From FEN-1250 sp038237245 (lineage in GTDB: Bacteria; Gemmatimonadota; Gemmatimonadetes; Gemmatimonadales; Gemmatimonadaceae), in contig JBBRYY010000010.1 of NCBI GenBank assembly GCA_038237245.1, forward strand, positions 1-57,563: a stretch of 57,563 nt of DNA. Reading direction: 5' to 3'. The position numbers were made by a program, and so were the translations under genes. Below the pieces are notes generated by a model that was given only the letters and a program-made list of their open reading frames with translations, did not search any database and had not been told where the DNA came from. The number at the start of each line of letters is the position of its first letter. The stretch's first letter is position 1. Below, one piece after another: positions 32,231-40,455 of this stretch.

Positions 32231-32357
32231 CTCGTGACACGAGTGGCACCCGAGGTCCAGGATGCGCGATGCGGAGGTTGTGCGGCGGGTCTGTGTCCGG
32301 CCCGCACAGCGCGTTTCGTGCAGTTCGCGCACGTCTGCGTGCACCTCGTGCCACGAG
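32231..32357. promoter_or_regulatory. Two copies of a 13-bp palindrome CTCGTGNCACGAG
   Basis: CTCGTGACACGAG (32231-32243) and CTCGTGCCACGAG (32345-32357) are identical apart from the central base, have perfect 5-bp arms, and their centres are 114 bp apart, close to eleven helical turns. They lie in the 200-bp gap between the adaptor/TolC remnant and the sensor kinase start (32395). This is the layout of a paired operator for a dimeric regulator. Confidence 0.5.
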
Positions 32358-32394
32358 CCCTCGCGGGCGCGCCGGCAATGCGTATCCTTCTGTC

Positions 32395-33627
32395 GTGACC
32401 ACCTCCGGCATCGACTCCGCTGCGCGCGCATCGCGCGACACGACGGCCAGAAGCGCCGTATCGACGGACTATTTCCCGCTCACGCGTCGGGATCTGTCCT
32501 TCATCGTCGGCTTCTGGCTGATCTACGCGCTTCTCACGATCGCCAACCATGCGTTCGACGCCGGGCCGCGCGGCAACGGACCGGACGCGACGCCGCTCGC
32601 ATCGTGGATCATGATCGCGGTGATCGAGTCGACGCTGTGGGCACTGCTCACGCCGGCGATCGTCTCGCTCGTCGGCCGCGTGCGCTCCGATCGCATGAGC
32701 CGCGCGGCATGGTTTCTTCTGCTCGCAGTACTCGGCGTCGCAATCGCGCTCGCGGTGAGCGTCGTCGGACATCTGTTGCGCGACATGGTGCGATCGACCC
32801 CCGTCGATGCGATTGCATCAACCGCCAGCGGCGATAGTGGAGGCGGCGGGCGGCGCGGACCGCCGCTCTGGTTCGGATTCCTCAACGCGCTCGTGATCTA
32901 CATGGGGGTGATCGCCGCCGGCCTTGCGCGCGCGTACTCGCTGCGCTTCAGCGCGCGACGCGAGCAGGCAACGCAGCTGCAGGCGCAGCTGGCCGAGGCG
33001 CGGTTGGCGGCACTGCGCAGCCAGCTGGACCCGCACTTTCTGTTCAACACACTGAACGCGGTGTCGTCGCTCGTCGAGCGCGATCCGCGCGGTGTGCGAC
33101 GTATGATCACGCGGCTGAGTGAGCTGCTGCGCTTCAGCATGGAGGATGCACGCGAACCGGAAATCACGCTGCGCAGAGAGCTCGAGCTTCTCGATCGCTA
33201 TCTCGACATCATGCAGGTGCGCTTCCCCGGGCTCAACGTGCTGCGCATCGTCGACGATGGGGCGCTCGATGTGATGGTGCCGAGCATGATTCTTCAGCCG
33301 CTGGTCGAGAACGCGCTCAGGCATGGAGTGGAGCAAATGACGGATGGCGGGCGCATTGAGATCGAGACGCTGCTCAAGGGGGATGCGCTGGTGATGCGCA
33401 TCAGCGACAACGGTCCCGGAGTTGGCGACGCCGCGAGTGCAGAGAGTGGGCTCGGCCTGCGGAACACGCGTGCGCGTCTCGAGCAGCTCTACGGCGCCGA
33501 CGCACGATTCTCGCTCACGCGCACGGATGGCGAGCTCACGGTGGCTGAGGTTCGGCTGCCGGCCATCCGGGACCGCAGCGAGCTGCGTGTAGAGGGTGAG
33601 GAGTCGGAGGGTGATGCCCGACGCTGA
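32395..33627 (+). CDS. LytS/YehU-type sensor histidine kinase
   Basis: 410 aa. Four membrane helices (about 36-51, 69-93, 104-126 and 159-178) lead through a coiled coil into the His_kinase domain with H214 in QLDPHFLFNTLN, then an HATPase domain (VENALRHG, GPGVG, GLGLRNTRARL). It has no separate sensor domain, so the signal is probably membrane-borne. Start is GTG at 32395; the open frame upstream is not protein-like. The response-regulator gene overlaps its end by 14 bp. Before decay, the upstream efflux genes may have been its target. Confidence 0.9.
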   Translation: MTTSGIDSAARASRDTTARSAVSTDYFPLTRRDLSFIVGFWLIYALLTIANHAFDAGPRGNGPDATPLASWIMIAVIESTLWALLTPAIVSLVGRVRSDRMSRAAWFLLLAVLGVAIALAVSVVGHLLRDMVRSTPVDAIASTASGDSGGGGRRGPPLWFGFLNALVIYMGVIAAGLARAYSLRFSARREQATQLQAQLAEARLAALRSQLDPHFLFNTLNAVSSLVERDPRGVRRMITRLSELLRFSMEDAREPEITLRRELELLDRYLDIMQVRFPGLNVLRIVDDGALDVMVPSMILQPLVENALRHGVEQMTDGGRIEIETLLKGDALVMRISDNGPGVGDAASAESGLGLRNTRARLEQLYGADARFSLTRTDGELTVAEVRLPAIRDRSELRVEGEESEGDARR

Positions 33628-34501
33628 TGTCTCGCCGCCGCTGCCAAGGGTGCCGCGACTCCCGCCGATTCGTGTGCTGATCGTCGACGACGAGGCGCTG
33701 GGCCGGCTGCGCGTGCGTGACCTCGTGCGTAGCGAGAGCGATGTAGAGGTGGTGGGCGAGGCGGCGGATGGTGAGGCGGCGGTGAAGGCGATCCGCGAGT
33801 TGAAGCCCGATCTCGTCTTTCTCGACGTGCAGATGCCGAAGAAAAGCGGGCTCGATGTGGTCAGGGAGATCGGCGCGGAGCGAATGCCGATGACGATCTT
33901 CGTCACTGCCTTCGATCGGTACGCACTCGATGCGTTCAACGTCGCCGCAATCGACTATCTCGTGAAGCCGTTCGATGACGAGCGCTTCGAGGACGCCTTC
34001 CGGCGCGCACGGCGAAGGCTGTCGCTCGAGGGGCTCGACCGCGCGCGCGCGCAGCTGCTCGCGATGCTGCAGGAGAGCGAGTCGCCGACGAAGCCGACGA
34101 TCAATCCGGGAGCGGCGAGCGGTGCGAGCAGCGGTGGTGCGAGCGCGAAGAGCGTGCAGTATCTCGAGCGAATCGCGGTCGAGATGCACGGCCAGGTGAA
34201 ACCGATCCCTGTCGCGCAGATCGACTACATCAGTGCGGCGGGGCCGTACGCCGAGCTGCATGTCGGCGACAGGCGGTACGTGATCCGCGAGGCGGTGCAG
34301 ACGCTGGAGGACAGACTCGACCCGAACCGGTTCATGCGTGTCCACCGTTCTGTGATCGTGCGTCTCGATCTGGTGGAGGCGCTGCATCGCGGGGGCGGAG
34401 GCGACTACGAGTTGCAGATGAAGGGGGGCGTGCGGCTTCGTGTGAGCCGCTCACGTCGCGAGGGGCTCGAGCGGTGGCTGGGAATCGCTCCGCGAGAGTG
34501 A
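33614..34501 (+). CDS. LytTR-family response regulator
   Basis: 295 aa. The receiver domain has the acidic pair VDDE near residue 26, phospho-acceptor D71 in LVFLDVQMP, the conserved T in FVTAFD, and K in LVKPF. A serine/alanine-rich linker leads to a LytTR DNA-binding domain (YISAAGPYAELHVGDRRYVIRE, FMRVHRSVIV). The ATG at 33614 follows GGAGG closely and overlaps the end of the partner kinase gene. LytTR regulators usually bind pairs of direct repeats, so the palindromes upstream of the kinase may belong to another regulator. Confidence 0.92.
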   Translation: MPDADVSPPLPRVPRLPPIRVLIVDDEALGRLRVRDLVRSESDVEVVGEAADGEAAVKAIRELKPDLVFLDVQMPKKSGLDVVREIGAERMPMTIFVTAFDRYALDAFNVAAIDYLVKPFDDERFEDAFRRARRRLSLEGLDRARAQLLAMLQESESPTKPTINPGAASGASSGGASAKSVQYLERIAVEMHGQVKPIPVAQIDYISAAGPYAELHVGDRRYVIREAVQTLEDRLDPNRFMRVHRSVIVRLDLVEALHRGGGGDYELQMKGGVRLRVSRSRREGLERWLGIAPRE

Positions 34502-34529
34502 ACCCGAAGCGAGAAGATGTCCGTAGTAG

Positions 34530-36143
34530 ATGGAGATGCCAGCCTTCCCGCACTCGCCGGAGATGATGACCGCTTCTGCCAGGCCGATTCGCCAGCCGCT
34601 CGCCGGGCGCACGATCGCCGCGTTGAGCTTTGCCACGTTCGCGCTGCACGTCATCGTGAACAAGCTCTCGCCCTATGGCTTTCAGCGCGACGAGTTCCTG
34701 TACATGGCGATGGGGAGGCATCTGCGGTTGTGGCGGATGGACTTTCCGCCGTTCATCGCGATCATCTCCCAGGTCGAGCGTTTCGTGCTCGGCGATTCGA
34801 TCGTGGCCGTACGCTTTCTCCCGGCCGTCGCAGCGGGGCTGCTCGTGATGCTGTCGGCGCTCACCGCGCGAGAGCTCGGAGGTGGAAAGTTCGCGCAGCT
34901 GCTCGCGGCGGTGGCCGTCGCGGCGTCGCCACTGTTTCTCCGCACGGGAGATCTTTTTCAGCCGGTCATCTTCGACCAGCTCTGGTGGACGCTGGGGCTG
35001 TACGCGCTCGTGAAGCTGGGTGCGAGCGCGCCGCGCGTGGATACGCTCGCAATCGCGCCGCGATGGTGGATCGTGCTCGGCGTCGCGTGTGGACTCGGAC
35101 TGCTCACGAAGTTCTCGCTGCTCTTCTTCGGCGCAGCGCTGGTCGCGGCCCTGATCATCGCTCCGCAACGACGCGTGCTGCTCACGCCGTGGCCGTGGGC
35201 GTCGCTGGTCATCGCGTTCGTGCTCGGCAGCCCGAGCATCGTCGGTCAAATTGCGCTCGGATATCCCGTCGTCGAGCAGATGCGGACGCTGCAGGGATCG
35301 CAGCTCGCGCACGTGTCGGCGTGGACGTTCGTCGGGGGACAGCTCTTTCTTGGGCCGGCGTTTCTGCTGGCGTTCGCGGGGGCGCTCTACCTGGTGATGG
35401 CGGAGCGCATGCGCCCGTTTCGCGTCGTGGGGTGGACGTGCATCGGCGCGTTCCTGCTGTTGCTCGGCCTGCACGGGAAGTCGTACTACATCGGGCCGAT
35501 CTATCCGACGATCTTCGCCGCCGGCGCGATGGCCTTCGAGCGCTGGAGCGCACTGTTCGTCACGCGCACCGGGGTGGCAGTGCGAGTGATGGCTGCCGTC
35601 GTGCTCGTGCTGTTCGGCGCCGCAGGCTTGCCGCTCGAGCTGCCGCTTTTCTCGAAGGAAACAACTGCGGCCTTCGCAGAACGTACGGGGATGAGCTCGG
35701 CCACGAAGACGAATCAGGGCACGCCGCTCAAGCTTCCGCAGGATTACGCCGACATACTCGGATGGCCGGAGCTGGTGAACGCCGTCGCGCACGCGTACGA
35801 CTCGCTGCCCCCGGAAAAGCGTGCGCAGGCGATACTCGCTGCCGACAATTACGGCGAGGCCGGCGCACTTGAGTTCTACGGGCCGAAGCTGGGACTGCCG
35901 CCCGTGGTGAGCGCCGCGGGGAGCTACTGGTTTTTCGGACCCGGAGTGAAGCCTGGAACGATCCTGATCTCGCTCGGTGTGACGAGGGAAGACCTATACC
36001 GTTTCTACAATACGGTGACGCCCGCGGGAAGGGTGGTGAACGACTGGGGCGTTCCCGAGGAGTCGGATGTCTCCGTCTACATCGCAGAAGATCCGAAGTC
36101 GACGATTCAGGCGATCTGGCCGTCGTTGGCGGGACGGAACTAG
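34530..36143 (+). CDS. GT39/ArnT-like membrane glycosyltransferase
   Basis: 537 aa with about ten membrane helices. The first periplasmic loop carries GFQRDEFLYMAMGRHLRLW, containing the DE pair typical of ArnT/PMT-type glycosyltransferases that use polyprenyl-phosphate sugars. A conserved GKSYYIGPIYPTIFAAG segment follows in the later helices, and there is a soluble C-terminal domain of roughly 150 residues. The acceptor (lipid A, protein or glycan) is unknown. Several ATG codons occur at the start (34530, 34563, 34566); the first was kept. It begins 28 bp after the response regulator and may be in the same transcript. Confidence 0.85.
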   Translation: MEMPAFPHSPEMMTASARPIRQPLAGRTIAALSFATFALHVIVNKLSPYGFQRDEFLYMAMGRHLRLWRMDFPPFIAIISQVERFVLGDSIVAVRFLPAVAAGLLVMLSALTARELGGGKFAQLLAAVAVAASPLFLRTGDLFQPVIFDQLWWTLGLYALVKLGASAPRVDTLAIAPRWWIVLGVACGLGLLTKFSLLFFGAALVAALIIAPQRRVLLTPWPWASLVIAFVLGSPSIVGQIALGYPVVEQMRTLQGSQLAHVSAWTFVGGQLFLGPAFLLAFAGALYLVMAERMRPFRVVGWTCIGAFLLLLGLHGKSYYIGPIYPTIFAAGAMAFERWSALFVTRTGVAVRVMAAVVLVLFGAAGLPLELPLFSKETTAAFAERTGMSSATKTNQGTPLKLPQDYADILGWPELVNAVAHAYDSLPPEKRAQAILAADNYGEAGALEFYGPKLGLPPVVSAAGSYWFFGPGVKPGTILISLGVTREDLYRFYNTVTPAGRVVNDWGVPEESDVSVYIAEDPKSTIQAIWPSLAGRN

Positions 36144-36268
36144 GGAGCGACCGCGACAACGTCAGAATACGGTGAGAATTGCGCGCACGAGGTGCTGCGC
36201 GGCTCTCCCGCCGCCATATTCGCGCGTAGAAGGTCTTGTGTCGATCACTCGTGTGTGCCGGGGTACGA

Positions 36269-37645
36269 ATGAGAGAGCGGAACGAGAGACGAACATGGAT
36301 CGCGACGGCGACGCTTATCATCGTTCTCGCCACGTGTCTGTCGCGCGGCGCAGCTGGGCAGAGTGCGCTGAGGACGAATGCGTCGGCTTCGCCGGACACG
36401 TGCTCGCGTGGCGCGGGCCGACCGGACAGTGACTTCGTAAATCCATTGGTCGAGAAGGTGAAGGTCATTCGAGAATGGGACGGCGAATCGTGCGGCGATC
36501 AATTCGGGTGGATCGCGCGGAGCATCGGAGACATCGATCACGATGGCGTCGCCGATTTCGTGACCTCGGCTCCGACTCGGAACGTCGGTGGCGACAATGC
36601 GGGCAGCGTCTACGCGTACTCCGCTGGCACCGGCGCGCTGCTCTGGAAGGTGGACGGGAAACCCGGCGAGCAGCTCGGCACCGGGCTCGAGAGTGCAGGC
36701 GACGTCGATGGGGATGGCGTGCAGGACGTCATCGCCGGTGCGCCCTTCTCTGGGCGCGGGTACGTCTACTCCGGACGCGACGGACACCTGCTGCTCACGC
36801 TTCGCGCCGAAGCGGACTCGGATGCATTCGGATCCCACGTCGCGGGCGCTGGTGATGTTGACCACGACGGGCACGCCGAGCTGATCGTAGGCGCACCCGC
36901 AAATGGCGCCGGCGGCAAGGGCGCGGGGCGCGTCTACGTCTTCTCGGGGAGGGATGGTCACGCGCTCCTCACGCTTACCGGCGAGCGCGCGGGTGATGGC
37001 TTCGGAAGCACCGTGGCAGGACACACCGATTCAGATCGCACCTTTCTCATCGTCGGGGCGCCACGCGCCGGCGCGAGGAAAACGGGTCGCACCTACGTAT
37101 ACGAGGGGAGATCTGCGAAGCCCTCGTTTGTCATAGAGTCCGACGCTACCGGACGCGCGCTCGGCGGAATGTTCGTTTCCGTCACGGGCGACATGAACGG
37201 CGACGGTGTGCCAGACATCTTCGCGTCGGACTTCGCGAACGCTGCGAAGGGGCCAGCGACTGGTCGCGTCTACGTGCATTCTGGGCTCGATGGGAAGCGA
37301 TTATTCACGTTCACCGGCGCGAGCGCCGGCGAGGGCTTCGGCATCGGCGACGCGAACGCGGGCGACGTGGATCACGACGGCTACGCGGATCTGATTATCG
37401 GATCTTGGCAGTATGCCGGCGCGGCGCCGTCAGGTGGGCGCGCCTATCTCTACTCGGGACGCAACGGGCATCTGTTGAGGACATACACCGATCGCGTGGC
37501 CGAGGACACGTTCGGCTTCGATGCGGTCGGCATCGGCGATGTCGATGGCGACGGTGCGATCGACTTTCTCATCACTGCTGCCTGGAGCGCGGTGCATGGG
37601 AAGCATTCGGGGCGCATATTCATCGTGTCGAGCGGAGTGAAGTAA
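36269..37645 (+). CDS. Exported FG-GAP (integrin alpha-like) beta-propeller protein
   Basis: 458 aa. A signal peptide (ATATLIIVLATCLSRGAAG) precedes seven FG-GAP repeats whose calcium-type loops read like GDIDHDGVAD, GDVDGDGVQD, GDVDHDGHAE, GDMNGDGVPD, GDVDHDGYAD and GDVDGDGAID; the fourth copy is degenerate (TDSDRTF). Seven repeats make a closed seven-bladed propeller, so the whole mature protein is one propeller. Such proteins bind calcium and usually mediate surface adhesion or ligand binding. ATG at 36269 was preferred over a TTG at 36236 because of the signal peptide. Confidence 0.85.
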   Translation: MRERNERRTWIATATLIIVLATCLSRGAAGQSALRTNASASPDTCSRGAGRPDSDFVNPLVEKVKVIREWDGESCGDQFGWIARSIGDIDHDGVADFVTSAPTRNVGGDNAGSVYAYSAGTGALLWKVDGKPGEQLGTGLESAGDVDGDGVQDVIAGAPFSGRGYVYSGRDGHLLLTLRAEADSDAFGSHVAGAGDVDHDGHAELIVGAPANGAGGKGAGRVYVFSGRDGHALLTLTGERAGDGFGSTVAGHTDSDRTFLIVGAPRAGARKTGRTYVYEGRSAKPSFVIESDATGRALGGMFVSVTGDMNGDGVPDIFASDFANAAKGPATGRVYVHSGLDGKRLFTFTGASAGEGFGIGDANAGDVDHDGYADLIIGSWQYAGAAPSGGRAYLYSGRNGHLLRTYTDRVAEDTFGFDAVGIGDVDGDGAIDFLITAAWSAVHGKHSGRIFIVSSGVK

Positions 37646-37765
37646 ATTCGCCCGCACTTGTCGGGTCGGTGCTGCGATCTCCCGGAATTCGAGTCATGTT
37701 TAGATGCAGCGGCTTCGCCTAAACCGGCGGCCGCGTGCATCTCCCCGGGAGAGAGGGCCGAGCTC

Positions 37766-38269
37766 GTGAATATATCCAGTGTGTGCGACTGGGCGCCGCT
37801 CATGCCGCACGACGGGCTTCGCATCATCCCTTTTCGCTCCGAGCATGCTGCGGCGTTTCGGGATCTCAACCTCGCGTGGATCGAAAAGCATTTCGTGGTC
37901 GAGGAGCGTGACGCGCGCGACCTAGGCGATCCCGCGACGCACATCCTCGCTCCGGGCGGCTACATCTTCATGGCCGAGCTCAGTGGTGCGTCGGTCGGGA
38001 CCGTCGCGCTGATGCGCGAGAGCGATGGAGTGTTCGAGCTCGCGAAGATGACCGTCGCGGACTCCACGCGCGGGCTCGGCGTCGGCCGCGCGCTCGGCGA
38101 GGCTGCGATCGCGCACGCGCGCGCGATCGGCGCGAAGAAGATCGAGCTGCTCACGAACTCCAAGCTCGTGCCGGCCATTGCGCTCTACCATTCGCTCGGC
38201 TTCGTCGATGTCCCGCTCGTCCCTACTGAGTACGCGCGCGCCGATGTGCACATGGTGCTCGCGCTCTAG
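37766..38269 (+). CDS. GNAT-family N-acetyltransferase
   Basis: 167 aa. The acetyl-CoA pyrophosphate-binding motif is TRGLGVGRALGEAAI after ELAKMTVAD, with IELLTNSKLVPAIALYHSLGFVDVPL completing motif B. GNAT enzymes acetylate amines, and this compact form resembles small-molecule acetyltransferases. The GTG at 37766 follows GAGAGG; an ATG at 37802 would start directly at the fold and is also plausible. A 6-bp inverted repeat GTTTAG/CTAAAC (37698-37703 and 37719-37724) lies in the gap after the propeller gene. It converges with the DinB gene. Confidence 0.88.
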   Translation: MNISSVCDWAPLMPHDGLRIIPFRSEHAAAFRDLNLAWIEKHFVVEERDARDLGDPATHILAPGGYIFMAELSGASVGTVALMRESDGVFELAKMTVADSTRGLGVGRALGEAAIAHARAIGAKKIELLTNSKLVPAIALYHSLGFVDVPLVPTEYARADVHMVLAL

Positions 38270-38294
38270 CGCGAACACCGCGCACGAGCGCTAG
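38266..38294. terminator. Inverted repeat containing both convergent stop codons
   Basis: CTAGCGC (38266-38272) and GCGCTAG (38288-38294) form a perfect 7-bp stem around 15 nt. The TAG of the GNAT gene (38267-38269) and the TAG of the DinB gene (38291-38293, minus strand) are the mirror-image ends of the stem. Confidence 0.45.
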
Positions 38295-38779
38295 ACGAGA
38301 TGCTCGACCTGGCGAAGGTGATTCATGTCGTGTCCCGCCATCGTCTCGACGATCGTGTGGAAGGTCATCGCGCCGCGCTCGGGGTGCGTCACCACTTTTG
38401 ACTCCCCCTCGGCGCCGACGGCGCGAATGAAGTGCATGTTCCAGCGGCGGGATGCGCCGAAGGCTTCCAGCGCGTCGCGCGCGTCGAGTGCGGAATAGTG
38501 GCTCGCCCACGCCTCCTGATCGAACGGCTGGATCACGTGGTGCGACTCGGCGATCGTCTGCCGCAGCCGGAAGGCGAAGGTGATTTCGCAGTCCGCGAGA
38601 TGACAGAGGATGTCGCGGATGCTCCACTTGCCGGGCGCAGGCGCGCGCGTGAGCTGCGAGGTGTCGCTGTCGCGGATCAGGCGCGCGATGGTGATCGGCG
38701 TCATCTCGAGGACGTCGTGTGGACGGGCGTCGCCGAGGAAGTTTGCGTAGGGATTGAGCTCTGACGCGGGCGCGGGCAT
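38291..38779 (-). CDS. DinB-like metal-binding four-helix protein
   Basis: 162 aa with the DinB_2/YfiT layout. The metal triad is H60 (in CHLADCE), H150 and H154 (in AGHDMNHL), and GKWSIRDIL is the family start of the second helix. Members bind zinc or nickel and some are thiol S-transferases (bacillithiol or mycothiol). Here the cognate thiol is unknown. The ATG has a good GGAGGAGT site. The 129-bp gap to the next plus-strand gene shows no other feature. Confidence 0.87.
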   Translation of the reverse strand: MPAPASELNPYANFLGDARPHDVLEMTPITIARLIRDSDTSQLTRAPAPGKWSIRDILCHLADCEITFAFRLRQTIAESHHVIQPFDQEAWASHYSALDARDALEAFGASRRWNMHFIRAVGAEGESKVVTHPERGAMTFHTIVETMAGHDMNHLRQVEHLV

Positions 38780-38908
38780 TCGACTCCTCCGGGAAGGGGG
38801 GAAATTGAGGGCGGGTGCGGGGATGCGTCAACTCCGTCAGAGCCCGGAGGTATGCTTGATGATCACGAGCTACGTGATCGATTTGCCGTCCGAACTGCGG
38901 AGCACGCA

Positions 38909-39262
38909 ATGTCCATGGCAAAGCTTCAGGAGCATCTGCCCACGCTGATTGGCCGTACGATCAAGCACATCGCTTTTCGCGAGTACGGCGACAGCCGCTC
39001 GCAGCTCTTTCTCTACTTCACGGATGGGACGTATTACGAGTTCTACGGTGGCTGGATGACTGGCACCGGAGGAGTGAGCATTGGCGGCATCGAGTGCAAG
39101 AATGGCACGGGCTACAATCCGAATTTCTCGATGCTCGAAGTGCTGGACTCGGAAACAACGGTACACACGACGAAGCCTGCGCCGCCCGCCGTTGTTCCGG
39201 TGCGCAAGGTGAGAAGCAGTAGCAGGAGCTGGCGGGAGACGGTCGCGCTCTGGCTGAGCTGA
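38909..39262 (+). CDS. Hypothetical protein
   Basis: 117 aa, soluble, unrecognised. The sequence LIGRTIKHIAFREYG, then QLFLYFTDGTYYEFYGGWMTGTG, suggests a small beta-sandwich. The rest is polar with a basic, serine-rich tail. I preferred the ATG at 38909, behind GCGGAGC, over one at 38852 whose GGAGG lies only one base away. It converges on the HEPN-like gene with a 20-bp gap. It shares no visible motif with that operon. Confidence 0.6.
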   Translation: MSMAKLQEHLPTLIGRTIKHIAFREYGDSRSQLFLYFTDGTYYEFYGGWMTGTGGVSIGGIECKNGTGYNPNFSMLEVLDSETTVHTTKPAPPAVVPVRKVRSSSRSWRETVALWLS

Positions 39263-39282
39263 GCGGCAACAGCTTCGCAAGT

Positions 39283-40455
39283 CTACCGTAGCCGCGTCTT
39301 CGCCAGCTCCACGAAGTCGCCACTGCTGCCAACGCCGAGTAGCCGGTTCCGCCACTCGGTTGCCGTCTTCCGATCGACACGAGCCTCGTGCGCGGCCGGA
39401 TTTCTCACGTTGCGAAAGTCATCGAGAATCGCGGGAAGGCTTCCGGTGAACCACTGGCCATTGTGCAGCAGGGTGCACAATTCGGAGTTCAGCTGCTGCT
39501 CTCCCCCGATCACGCGTGCGAGCTCCTGCAGCATGAGCGAGCGAAAGTCACCGAGATTTTCGGTACGTCCGCCGATGTTAATGTGTCGCGCACCTTTTGA
39601 CACGTGCTTGGACGCCGTCCGTAGTATGGCGTTCACCTGCACCTCGAGCGCCTTTCCGAAGCTGCCGATCACGGGCGCGAAGTCGAAGGCAGGATCGACG
39701 CGATGCTCGCGGAAGAGCTGCTCGCCAGTCGCGATGAAGGTGCACGCGGCGCGCTCGAGAGCGCTCCATGCCCGCTCGCCCATCACGTTGTCGCGGAGCT
39801 CTCGCTCGATGGCTGCGATGCCCGTACCCGTTCCCGCGTCGAATTCCACCCACAGCGCGCCTTCCGTAAGCGCATCACGTTCGCGTTCGTCGAAATACGT
39901 GCGTCCTTCGGGGCCGATCACGAACAGTGGGAGGTCGACCATTCCTCCGTACAACGAAACGGGCCGATCGTTGTAATGCACGTTGCGCAGCAGCTTGAGC
40001 TCGTCGATGACGGCCGGCATGTCGGCGGTCACGATTCGCCGAATGTCGCCGAGCTGAAACCAGTAGTCGCAGGAGAGTCTTTGCTCCGCATAGTACGCTG
40101 GCACATTTTCTCGCTCGGCCGCGGGCAGTTCGCCCTCCTGAATGTCGAGCACATCGGCGACGTACAGCGACTGGTAGTCCGTAAGAAAGAGCTGCACCTC
40201 ATCGCGTAATCCGCGCGCCAGATCGCGCGCGATCATCCGCATTTCCTCCATGTGCGCTTGCGGCTGCTGGCGATTGGGCGAGCGCACCTTCCCCCACCAG
40301 ACGTGAAGGCGATCCTCGGCTATCTCGTCGCGCTCGAGCTTACGCACGAGCTCGAGCAGCACCGCGAGATGCTCCTCCATGGCGTCGTGCGCGTACGACG
40401 GATTCCACACGCTCACGAGGTGACGCTCGCGCTCCGGCTGCGGCGAGTCGATCAT
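39283..40455 (-). CDS. HEPN-like protein, last gene of the AddBA-WYL operon
   Basis: 390 aa, family not recognised. The C-terminus has FRNVRNPAAHE, where R351-x4-H356 matches the Rx4-6H ribonuclease motif of HEPN domains, in a helical context. The N-terminal 230 residues are mixed alpha/beta and contain VSVWNPSYAHDAMEEHL, LHVWWGKVRSPN, VQLFLTDYQSLYVADVLDI and CDYWFQLGDIRRI, which look like a compact sensor or base-binding domain. The ATG at 40455 overlaps the stop of the preceding WYL gene as ATGA, so it is translated with the DNA-damage-type regulators. It may be an RNase effector or simply a helical structural domain; the motif alone cannot decide. Confidence 0.6.
   Translation of the reverse strand: MIDSPQPERERHLVSVWNPSYAHDAMEEHLAVLLELVRKLERDEIAEDRLHVWWGKVRSPNRQQPQAHMEEMRMIARDLARGLRDEVQLFLTDYQSLYVADVLDIQEGELPAAERENVPAYYAEQRLSCDYWFQLGDIRRIVTADMPAVIDELKLLRNVHYNDRPVSLYGGMVDLPLFVIGPEGRTYFDERERDALTEGALWVEFDAGTGTGIAAIERELRDNVMGERAWSALERAACTFIATGEQLFREHRVDPAFDFAPVIGSFGKALEVQVNAILRTASKHVSKGARHINIGGRTENLGDFRSLMLQELARVIGGEQQLNSELCTLLHNGQWFTGSLPAILDDFRNVRNPAAHEARVDRKTATEWRNRLLGVGSSGDFVELAKTRLR

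Noticed and set aside
32195..32394. CxxCH (heme c-like) CHSCH in the frame upstream of the adaptor remnant
   Set aside because: It is a single motif without cytochrome context and the surrounding peptide is low-complexity arginine-rich; best taken as chance.
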